Part shown: positions 1 through 5,217 of the stretch, piece after piece | Layout of the letters: each line of letters starts with the position of its first letter | Position numbering within the stretch: the first letter of the stretch is position 1 | Origin: an uncultured Clostridia bacterium | GTDB lineage: Bacteria > Bacillota > Clostridia > Oscillospirales > Acutalibacteraceae | NCBI GenBank assembly: GCA_937895645.1 | Contig: CALBKQ010000135.1 | Span: 1-7,135, forward strand | Direction: 5' to 3' | DNA length: 7,135 nucleotides | Program-made: the position numbers and the translations under genes | Notes under the pieces: model-generated | What the model was told of the DNA's origin: nothing | Database searches by the model: none | What the model saw: the letters and a program-made list of their open reading frames with translations, nothing else

Positions 1-162
1 AAAGCATTTTCCATTTTCATTATAAAAGTGATTCATCGGCATACCGTAGGGGTAGCCATTGTCACCGAGAACCGAAAGCACTCCCCTTTTTTCACTTTTA
101 AGAATACGGATACATTCGTCGGTAGACAATTCCTTGTTTTTTCGTTGTAATTCTCTGAACAT
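1..162 (-). CDS. Pyridoxamine 5'-phosphate oxidase-like flavin-binding protein, partial (3' end outside window)
   Basis: Only the first 54 residues are in the window; the frame stays open to base 1. The protein begins MFRELQRKNKELSTDECIRI and continues with a stretch containing KRGVLSVLGDNGYPYGMPMN (about residues 28-47). That pattern, a short N-terminal helix and then a strand-turn-strand ending in a P-x-N-H segment, is typical of the split-barrel FMN-binding family related to pyridoxamine 5'-phosphate oxidase and to NimA-type nitroimidazole reductases. Members usually have roughly 150-170 residues, so about two thirds is missing. The ATG at 160-162 is chosen because AAGGTG (complement of 169-174) lies six bases upstream. 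That site overlaps the stop codon of the PH-like gene, so the two genes are probably co-transcribed and translationally close. The substrate is unknown. Many such proteins are annotated as nitroreductase-like on homology alone. The family call is fairly sure; the function is not. Confidence 0.8.
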   Translation of the reverse strand, partial: MFRELQRKNKELSTDECIRILKSEKRGVLSVLGDNGYPYGMPMNHFYNENGKCF

Positions 163-173
163 AACTATCACCT

Positions 174-695
174 TCAGCGTTCCATTGAATCAATTGCATT
201 TTGTGCTTTGGCAACATCAGACAAATTTTCGAGCATAAGAAAAGTGTTATGACGTCTGCCTCTTCCGGTATAAACCTCTTCCCAAAAAGTAATGGTTCCG
301 TTACCGTTTTTGTGAAACTGTACCTCCATAGGAGGAAGATCCTTTGCATAACGTATTTCAAGCTTGTTGCCCTTTTTTATGATTAGCTTCTTGTTTGTTA
401 CAACATAAAACGTTTTATTTCTCAGATAAAGAGCCATTATATATCTTCCGACAAAAAGATATACACCCACTGCAACAAAAGGCAGCCCCCACAAAGCAAA
501 GAAAAGCGAGCCGCTGCTTTTAAAAGCCCCGATTTCCCAGAACAGAGAAAACCCGAGCCAGAAAAGACTGAAAGGAACAAGTACTATATCACTTTTATGA
601 AATATGTGTCCTTTTTCGGGCTTGCCTTTCCATAAAATATATTCATCACCGACTATATAGTTTTTACAAAAAGAATAATTGTCTGTGTGTTCCAT
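174..695 (-). CDS. Small membrane protein with bacterial PH-like domain
   Basis: The 173-residue protein has an N-terminal segment with YILWKGKPEKG (about 19-29), resembling the WxGxP lead-in of bacterial PH (bPH/YdbS-like) membrane proteins. Two hydrophobic stretches follow (about 36-57 and 64-90), which I read as a transmembrane hairpin. After it comes TFYVVTNKKLIIKKGNK (about 95-111), matching the 'Y-x-(L/V)-T-N-K-R-(L/I)-I' strand pair that opens the PH-like domain. The C-terminus (FLMLENLSDVAKAQNAI) looks like the closing strand and helix. Most of the domain would face the cytoplasm. The start at 693-695 is preferred over an in-frame ATG 33 bases upstream because GGAGG (complement of 701-705) is spaced five bases from it. 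The gene lies 11 bases upstream of the flavoprotein gene, in the same direction. Function in this family is largely unknown; ligand and partner cannot be read from sequence. The domain call rests on motif resemblance, not on a search. Confidence 0.75.
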   Translation of the reverse strand: MEHTDNYSFCKNYIVGDEYILWKGKPEKGHIFHKSDIVLVPFSLFWLGFSLFWEIGAFKSSGSLFFALWGLPFVAVGVYLFVGRYIMALYLRNKTFYVVTNKKLIIKKGNKLEIRYAKDLPPMEVQFHKNGNGTITFWEEVYTGRGRRHNTFLMLENLSDVAKAQNAIDSMER

Positions 696-700
696 TTCTA

Positions 701-705
701 CCTCC
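701..705 (-). promoter_or_regulatory. Ribosome binding site fixing the start of the PH-like gene
   Basis: GGAGG on the minus strand sits five bases upstream of the ATG at 693-695. The longer in-frame start 11 codons upstream would place this site inside the coding region and has no comparable purine-rich site of its own, so the shorter 173-residue product is favoured. Confidence 0.8.
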
Positions 706-726
706 GCAAAAATTAACTGTAACACC

Positions 727-753
727 AAAAAACCTACCGCAGTGCGGTAGGTT
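727..753 (-). terminator. Intrinsic terminator after the P-loop gene
   Basis: On the minus strand the perfect inverted repeat AACCTACCGC / GCGGTAGGTT (731-740 and 744-753) forms a ten-base-pair stem with a three-base loop. Its 3' arm runs into six consecutive U residues (complement of 727-732). It starts eight bases after the stop of the P-loop gene, so it should end that transcript. It lies only 31 bases upstream of the PH-like gene start. The sequence between hairpin and ribosome binding site contains no recognisable promoter, so partial read-through may feed the downstream pair. Confidence 0.9.
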
Positions 754-760
754 ACTTTGA

Positions 761-1177
761 TTAAAGAACTGTGCAGAAGTTGAAGATTGAAGCGGGAAGC
801 TCATCCCTGTCAGCTGAGATTGTGAAAACAAAGTTCTTTTCATGATCTGAAGCGAGCTCGTAAATCTTCTCAAGGAAAGATGCAAGTTCATCATAATTTC
901 TGCCGCCGATTTTAAGTGTAGCGTCAATGAGTACATCAGTGATGTCGTGGTTACCTGCACATACACCTGCAAGGAAGCCGAAGAATGCTGCATAACCCTT
1001 AACTTCGTAGTCGTCTGTTGCGATAAGTCTTGCACGATAATTAACGTCATATGTTAACTTAGTTTCTTTTTCCACGCAAACAACGTTACCCTTTGAATTT
1101 TCAACAGCTTCGTTTACGCAAGAAATTAAGTGCTTTGTTTTACCTGAACCTTTGTGACCTAAAATAATAGAAATCAT
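761..1177 (-). CDS. Conserved small P-loop NTPase of unknown function
   Basis: This 138-residue protein opens directly with a beta strand and a Walker A motif, GHKGSGKT (residues 7-14). A hydrophobic strand ending in aspartate, DVLID (81-85), is a plausible Walker B. Near the C-terminus the strand FVFTISADRDELP (117-128) could carry a sensor-type polar residue. It is about the size of a minimal nucleotide-binding core with no obvious extra domain, signal peptide or membrane segment, so it should be cytosolic. From memory, similar short proteins in Clostridia are annotated as ATP-binding, or (doubtfully) as 'twitching motility protein PilT'; nothing here shows pilus-retraction features. A strong AAAGGAGG site eight bases upstream of the ATG supports the start. 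The gene has its own promoter inside the end of pgi and its own terminator, so it is probably a monocistronic unit with possible read-through. The P-loop is certain; the biological role is unknown. Confidence 0.85.
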   Translation of the reverse strand: MISIILGHKGSGKTKHLISCVNEAVENSKGNVVCVEKETKLTYDVNYRARLIATDDYEVKGYAAFFGFLAGVCAGNHDITDVLIDATLKIGGRNYDELASFLEKIYELASDHEKNFVFTISADRDELPASIFNFCTVL

Positions 1178-1207
1178 TTTAATTTCCTCCTTTTATTTAT
1201 TGTACCG

Positions 1208-1225
1208 CCGGGAAAATTACCCCGG
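1208..1225 (-). other. GC-rich hairpin in the 5' leader of the P-loop gene
   Basis: In an otherwise AT-rich leader, CCGGG (1208-1212) and CCCGG (1221-1225) can pair as a five-base-pair stem with an eight-base loop. The palindrome CCCCGGGG at 1220-1227 offers an alternative fold. The predicted transcription start is near 1237, so the hairpin would begin about ten bases into the mRNA and end about 17 bases before the GGAGG site. There is no U-tract after it, so it is not a canonical terminator for pgi. It could stabilise the 5' end of the mRNA or be a decayed terminator. Confidence 0.45.
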
Positions 1226-1243
1226 GGATTCAATTACATTCTT

Positions 1244-1272
1244 ATTATATCACGAATTTAATCTTTCTTCAA
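1244..1272 (-). promoter_or_regulatory. Sigma-A-type promoter for the P-loop gene, inside the 3' end of pgi
   Basis: On the minus strand, TTGAAG (complement of 1267-1272) and a perfect TATAAT (complement of 1244-1249) are separated by exactly 17 bases. The -35 and most of the spacer lie in the last codons of pgi; the -10 overlaps the pgi stop codon at 1250-1252. The expected start of transcription is near 1237, giving a leader of about 60 bases that contains the GC-rich hairpin and the AAAGGAGG site. Confidence 0.8.
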
Positions 1273-2590
1273 GTGCTTCTTTCTCTTTTTCATAGCCGGG
1301 TTTGCCTAAAAGTGCAAACATATTCTTTTTATAGCTTTCAACACCAGGCTGATTAAATGGATTTACACCAAGAATATAACCTGAAATTGCACAAGCTTTT
1401 TCAAAGAAGTAAACAAGATAACCAAACTCATATTCGTTCATCTCAGGAACTTCAATGCAGATATTTGGCACACCACCGTCAACATGGGCAAGTAATGTTC
1501 CCTGATATGCCTTACGGTTAACAAAGTCCATAGTCTGACCTGCAAGGAAATTAAGACCATCAGCATTAACTTCGTCTTCTTTGATTACAACTTCACGCTT
1601 TGGTTTTGTAAACATAACTGAAGTTTCGAAAAGCATTCGAACGCCATCCTGAATATATTGACCCATAGAGTGCAAGTCTGTTGAGCAGATTACACTTGAT
1701 GGGAAAATTCCCTTACCGTCTTTGCCTTCACTTTCGCCATAAAGTTGTTTGAACCATTCATTCATCATTGTAAAATCAGGCTCGTAAGCAACCATAAGTT
1801 CAACTGCTTTACCTTTCTGTAAAAGAACATTACGAATTGCAGCATATTTATAGCAATCGTTATTCTCTATATCGCAAACGCTATATGCTTCACGGGCATC
1901 AGCTGCACCTTGCATCATCTTATCAATATCAATTCCTGCAACAGCAATTGGAAGAAGACCAACTGCTGTAAGGACTGAATATCTGCCACCAACATCATCA
2001 GGCACTACAAATGTTTCATAACCAGCTTTGTCAGAGAACTCTTTAAGTGTTCCCCTTGCTTTATCAGTTGTAACATAAATACGCTTTGCAGCCTCTTCTT
2101 CACCATACTTTTCAATAAGAAGTTCACGGAAAATACGGAATGCAATAGCAGGTTCTGTAGTTGTACCTGATTTTGAAATAACGTTGATTGAGAAATCAAC
2201 GTCTTTTACAAGGTCAACAAGTTCTGAAAGTGAGTTACCACTTATTGAATTACCGCTAAAATAGATATTTGGTGTATCTTTCTTAATAAGGTTATAATTT
2301 TGTGATGTGCAGAACTCAATCGCTGCACGAGCACCAAGATATGAACCTCCAATACCGATTACAACAAGTGCTTTTGAATCGCTCTTGATTTTGTCAGCAG
2401 CTTTTTTAATTCTTTCAAATTCTTCTTTATCATAATTTACAGGAAGGTCAACCCAACCTAAAAAGTCAGCACCTTCACCACTTTTGTCAATGATTTTCTG
2501 ATGAGCATCTTCTACTGCAGGCACCATAGCCTTAAGTTCGTCATCAGTAATAAAATTCTTAACATAATTATCGTTAAGTTTTAACGCCAT
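1250..2590 (-). CDS. pgi: Glucose-6-phosphate isomerase
   Basis: The 446-residue enzyme interconverts glucose 6-phosphate and fructose 6-phosphate in glycolysis and gluconeogenesis, in the cytosol. Its length fits the short form of Gram-positive bacteria rather than the ~550-residue enterobacterial form. The two sugar-isomerase (SIS) domains are visible. VIGIGGSYLGARAA (about 77-90) and ISKSGTTTEP (138-147) form the phosphate-binding part. DDVGGRYSVLTAVGLLPIAV (198-217) is the first family signature. QLYGESEGKDGKG (282-294) carries the catalytic glutamate region, and DLHSMGQ (305-311) the active-site histidine. GVNPFNQPGVESYKK (408-422) is the second signature with the catalytic lysine. The ATG at 2588-2590 has a modest GAGGA site ten bases upstream, and the N-terminus MALKLNDNYV is family-like. 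A promoter lies 38-66 bases upstream of the start. No canonical terminator follows, so transcripts may run into the P-loop gene. Identification is secure. Confidence 0.97.
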   Translation of the reverse strand: MALKLNDNYVKNFITDDELKAMVPAVEDAHQKIIDKSGEGADFLGWVDLPVNYDKEEFERIKKAADKIKSDSKALVVIGIGGSYLGARAAIEFCTSQNYNLIKKDTPNIYFSGNSISGNSLSELVDLVKDVDFSINVISKSGTTTEPAIAFRIFRELLIEKYGEEEAAKRIYVTTDKARGTLKEFSDKAGYETFVVPDDVGGRYSVLTAVGLLPIAVAGIDIDKMMQGAADAREAYSVCDIENNDCYKYAAIRNVLLQKGKAVELMVAYEPDFTMMNEWFKQLYGESEGKDGKGIFPSSVICSTDLHSMGQYIQDGVRMLFETSVMFTKPKREVVIKEDEVNADGLNFLAGQTMDFVNRKAYQGTLLAHVDGGVPNICIEVPEMNEYEFGYLVYFFEKACAISGYILGVNPFNQPGVESYKKNMFALLGKPGYEKEKEALEERLNS

Positions 2591-2627
2591 TTTGAATTAG
2601 TCCTCGCTTTGTGATAGTGTTTTTATT

Positions 2628-2656
2628 ATTTTACCCTAAAATCATAAGTTTTTCAA
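2628..2656 (-). promoter_or_regulatory. Sigma-A-type promoter for pgi
   Basis: On the minus strand, TTGAAA (complement of 2651-2656) and TAAAAT (complement of 2628-2633) are separated by exactly 17 bases, each one mismatch from consensus. It lies wholly in the gap between dacF and pgi. Transcription would start near 2621, giving a leader of about 30 bases that ends with the GAGGA site. I see no terminator after dacF, so pgi may also receive dacF read-through. Confidence 0.8.
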
Positions 2657-2666
2657 TAGAAATTTA

Positions 2667-3821
2667 TTATTTTTTTGCAAAAGTTGACCATAAAATTTTG
2701 AATACAAAAAATGCACCTCTTTTTGCAACTGCATTTTCACTGACAATAGAACATTCGGCTAGTATTTCGCCATCTTTTTCAAAATAAACTGCACCAAGTT
2801 TTTGTCCTTTTTCGACAGGTGCTTCAACATCAATGCAGATATCAACCCGTTGCGTTATCTGATTTTCTGCACCTTTTTTTATTAAAATAGGACTAGGACT
2901 TTTCACAACAGGTTTAATTGTATCTTGTTCACCGCAAAGTACTGTAACATCCGTAATCAAAGACATATCAATCTGTAGCTCATAAATTGAATAATTAGCA
3001 AAGCCCCAATTAAGCATTTTTTTTGCATCTTCAAAACGGTCTGTGCTATTATCACTACCAAGCACAACTGCCACGAGTTCCATACCGTCACGCTGTGCAG
3101 TTGCACTTATACAATACCCCGCTTTTGATGTTGTACCTGTTTTTAATCCCGTTGCACCTTCATAAAATCGTACCAATTTGTTTGTATTTACAAGTTCAGT
3201 TTCGCCATTGCGAAGCGAGTCCATCCAGATAGTTGTATATTCTTTAATTATTTCGTGTTTCATAAGTTCACGACTCATAATTGCAATATCACGAGCAGTT
3301 GAATAATGATTTTCAGCAGTATCGTCAAGTCCTGAACAGTTTTCAAAATTCGTATTTGTCATTCCGAGTTCATAAGCACGATTATTCATTGTAGCTACAA
3401 ATGCAGTTTCGTCACCAGAGATATATTCAGCAAGGGCTGCACTTGCGTCGTTAGCACTTGCCACTGCTGCGGCTTTAATAAGTTCGTGCACTGTCATAGT
3501 TTCGCCCTCTTTAAGCCAAATTTGAGAACCACCTTTTGACGAGGCTTCACGACTTGCAGTAACTTTATCTTCAAGAGTAATCGACCCTATTTCTAATTCT
3601 TCCATAACAAGCAAAAGTGTCATAATTTTTGTAATTGAAGCAGGTGGCAATTTTTCATCTGCGTTTTTCTCCATCAGCACCTGCCCACTTGATACTTCCA
3701 TTAAAATCGCAGATTTTGCCGAAAGTGATTGAGCAAGAGTTTCGGTTTCTTCTGCATAAGCGGGTATTGACAAAGGCACCAATAATAAAACACATAGTAA
3801 AATTGAAATAATCTTTTTCAT
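2667..3821 (-). CDS. dacF: D-alanyl-D-alanine carboxypeptidase, DacF/PBP5 type
   Basis: The 384-residue protein is a low-molecular-weight penicillin-binding protein that removes the terminal D-alanine from peptidoglycan pentapeptides outside the membrane. Residues 1-23 form a classic Sec signal peptide (two lysines, a leucine-rich core, then AYA before EE). The three catalytic motifs of serine peptidase family S11 are present in order: SITK with nucleophile Ser62 and Lys65, SAN at 122-124, and KTG at 227-229 followed by TTSKAG. After the peptidase domain comes a beta-rich PBP5-type C-terminal domain (about 278-365). The last residues, RGAFFVFKILWSTFAKK, look like an amphipathic membrane anchor. 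The start at 3819-3821 has GGAGGG (complement of 3828-3833) six bases upstream. The gene is divergent from mtaB. No convincing promoter was found for it in the 87-base gap, though the region is very AT-rich. The family is certain; assigning the symbol dacF rather than dacA or dacB is a judgement from length and motifs. Confidence 0.93.
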   Translation of the reverse strand: MKKIISILLCVLLLVPLSIPAYAEETETLAQSLSAKSAILMEVSSGQVLMEKNADEKLPPASITKIMTLLLVMEELEIGSITLEDKVTASREASSKGGSQIWLKEGETMTVHELIKAAAVASANDASAALAEYISGDETAFVATMNNRAYELGMTNTNFENCSGLDDTAENHYSTARDIAIMSRELMKHEIIKEYTTIWMDSLRNGETELVNTNKLVRFYEGATGLKTGTTSKAGYCISATAQRDGMELVAVVLGSDNSTDRFEDAKKMLNWGFANYSIYELQIDMSLITDVTVLCGEQDTIKPVVKSPSPILIKKGAENQITQRVDICIDVEAPVEKGQKLGAVYFEKDGEILAECSIVSENAVAKRGAFFVFKILWSTFAKK

Positions 3822-3863
3822 TCATATCCCTCCAAAAAAATATATGAATGGGACAAATTGTTA

Positions 3864-3892
3864 TATGAAAAAAAGAAAATATATGTTATAAT
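3864..3892 (+). promoter_or_regulatory. Extended -10 promoter of mtaB
   Basis: TGTTATAAT (3884-3892) is a perfect -10 hexamer with the upstream TG of an extended -10 element. The -35 position at 17-base spacing (3864-3869, TATGAA) is a poor match, as is common with extended -10 promoters. Transcription should start near 3899, only about ten bases before the mtaB ATG, so the mRNA would have a very short leader. The element is nearly palindromic (TTATAA), so it could also contribute to divergent transcription of dacF, but no good -35 is seen on that strand. Confidence 0.7.
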
Positions 3893-3899
3893 AGTTTTC

Positions 3900-3905
3900 G
3901 GTGAT
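3900..3905 (+). promoter_or_regulatory. Closely spaced Shine-Dalgarno-like site of mtaB
   Basis: GGTGAT lies only three bases before the ATG at 3909. It is the only purine-rich element ahead of the gene and supports this start. The spacing is shorter than usual, and together with the predicted transcription start it implies a leader of about ten bases. Confidence 0.5.
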
Positions 3906-3908
3906 TTT

Positions 3909-5186
3909 ATGAAGGTGTTCTTTCATACTCTTGGATGCAAAGTTAATCAATATGAAACCCAAGAAATGCGTGAACAATTAAATAAAAATGGATATCAGGT
4001 TACTGAAAACGAAGATGATGCAGATGTTTTTGTTATAAACTCCTGTACCGTTACAAGTGAAAGTGACCGCAAGACAAGACAATGTGTTCGTCATTACAAA
4101 AAGAAACATCCTGAAAGCACAGTTGTACTTACAGGATGTATGCCACAATCTTTTCCCCAAATGGCTGAGAAACTGACAGAAGCTGATATTGTTCTGGGCA
4201 ACAAGAACAACAAACTACTTATTTCATCACTAAACGAGTATTTTAGCTCATCTTGCAGAGTTTTACATATGGAACAGCATAAATCAGGCGAAACTTTAAT
4301 TTCAAGCGGTATAACCTCCTTTGAAGAACGCACAAGGGCTACCTTAAAAATTGAAGATGGTTGTGACAGATTTTGTTCATACTGTATAATTCCAAAAGCA
4401 CGTGGTCGTATAAGATGGAAACCTATTGATGACATCAGAAAAGAAGTTGGGGCTCTTGCAGATAACGGTTATCGTGAAATCGTACTTGTGGGAATAAATC
4501 TTTCTGCTTATGGTAAAGGCTCTGACCTTGATTTAGCTGATGCGATTTCAGTTGTAAGTGAAAACGAGAAAATCGAGCGTATTCGTTTAGGCTCACTTGA
4601 ACCTGACCACATTACTGACAAATTGATTGAGAAAATGGCAAAATGCAAAAAGCTTTGCCCTCAATTTCACATTTCATTACAAAGTGGTTGCGACAAAATT
4701 CTTAAAAAGATGAACAGGCACTACACAAGTGAAGAATATTTTAATTTATGTGAAAAATTAAGGAAAGAATTTGCAGATTGCACGCTCACAACTGACATTA
4801 TGGTTGGTTTCCCTCAGGAAAGCGACAAAGATTTTGAAATCACAAGACATTTTGCAGAAAAAGTAGGATTTGAGAAAATACATATATTCCCCTACTCTCG
4901 CAGAAGTGGTACTGTTGCAGATAAAATGGATGGGCAGATTGATAAATCTGTTAAACACCAAAGAGTTGCTGAGCTTTCAAAAGTTGCTGACAAAATCAGA
5001 AATGAGTTTTTAGAAAAGCAAGTTGGTAAAACTCTTTCTGTGCTTATTGAAAGCCGACAAAGTGATGATATGTATTTAGGCTACACTGCAAACTACACAC
5101 CTGTAAAATGTAAAAATGGTGTTGTTGGTGAAATAAAAAAAGTAGTGATTACTTCTGTTAAAAATGATTATTGTATAGGCGAGTAA
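3909..5186 (+). CDS. mtaB: tRNA t6A37 C2-methylthiotransferase MtaB
   Basis: The 425-residue radical SAM enzyme adds a methylthio group to C2 of N6-threonylcarbamoyladenosine at position 37 of tRNAs reading ANN codons. The N-terminal methylthiotransferase (UPF0004) domain begins MKVFFHTLGCKVNQYETQ and has the three conserved cysteines for the auxiliary 4Fe-4S cluster (C10, C46 in NSCTVT, C77 in TGCMPQ). The radical SAM core follows, with the cluster motif CDRFCSYC (C152, C156, C159) and ARGRIRW just after it. A TRAM-type RNA-binding segment is at about 372-423. The GCKVNQYET start and C-terminal length fit MtaB (YqeV type) better than MiaB or RimO. An in-frame TTG at 3858 would add 17 residues, but the extension runs through the promoter and is unlike the family, so ATG 3909 is chosen. 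The gene stands alone between dacF (divergent) and the beta-mannosidase (convergent) and ends at its own terminator. Confidence 0.94.
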   Translation: MKVFFHTLGCKVNQYETQEMREQLNKNGYQVTENEDDADVFVINSCTVTSESDRKTRQCVRHYKKKHPESTVVLTGCMPQSFPQMAEKLTEADIVLGNKNNKLLISSLNEYFSSSCRVLHMEQHKSGETLISSGITSFEERTRATLKIEDGCDRFCSYCIIPKARGRIRWKPIDDIRKEVGALADNGYREIVLVGINLSAYGKGSDLDLADAISVVSENEKIERIRLGSLEPDHITDKLIEKMAKCKKLCPQFHISLQSGCDKILKKMNRHYTSEEYFNLCEKLRKEFADCTLTTDIMVGFPQESDKDFEITRHFAEKVGFEKIHIFPYSRRSGTVADKMDGQIDKSVKHQRVAELSKVADKIRNEFLEKQVGKTLSVLIESRQSDDMYLGYTANYTPVKCKNGVVGEIKKVVITSVKNDYCIGE

Positions 5187-5217
5187 AAAATGGACGGTTT
5201 TTCACCGTCCATTTTTT
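5185..5217. terminator. Bidirectional intrinsic terminator between mtaB and the beta-mannosidase gene
   Basis: ATGGACGGT (5190-5198) and ACCGTCCAT (5204-5212) form a perfect nine-base-pair stem with loop TTTTC. It is flanked by an A-run (5185-5190) on the left and a T-run (5212-5217) on the right, so a U-tract follows the hairpin on either strand. It begins in the mtaB stop codon and reaches into the TAA (complement of 5216-5218) of the opposite gene. One compact element therefore serves both convergent genes. Confidence 0.92.

Noticed and set aside
696..728. Longer start of the PH-like protein 11 codons upstream
   Set aside because: The only good GGAGG site would then lie inside the coding region; it fits the ATG at 693-695.
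664..1050. 128-residue open frame on the minus strand, overlapping the P-loop gene
   Set aside because: It lies mostly inside the P-loop gene in another frame, crosses the terminator, and its serine/threonine/glutamine-rich composition looks like an out-of-frame shadow.
1208..1227. GC-rich hairpin as a rho-independent terminator of pgi
   Set aside because: No run of U follows the stem on the minus strand, so it was recorded as a leader hairpin instead.
3023..3232. 69-residue plus-strand frame inside dacF
   Set aside because: It is antisense to a well-supported gene, has no ribosome binding site, and its product has low-complexity His/Leu/Tyr-rich composition.
3858..3908. A 17-residue N-terminal extension of MtaB from a TTG codon
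   Set aside because: It runs through the extended -10 element, and MtaB proteins typically begin at the MKVFFHTLGC position.
3822..3908. A dacF promoter on the minus strand
   Set aside because: Several AT-rich -10-like hexamers exist (for example the complement of 3860-3865), but none has an acceptable -35 at 16-18 bases, so none was called.
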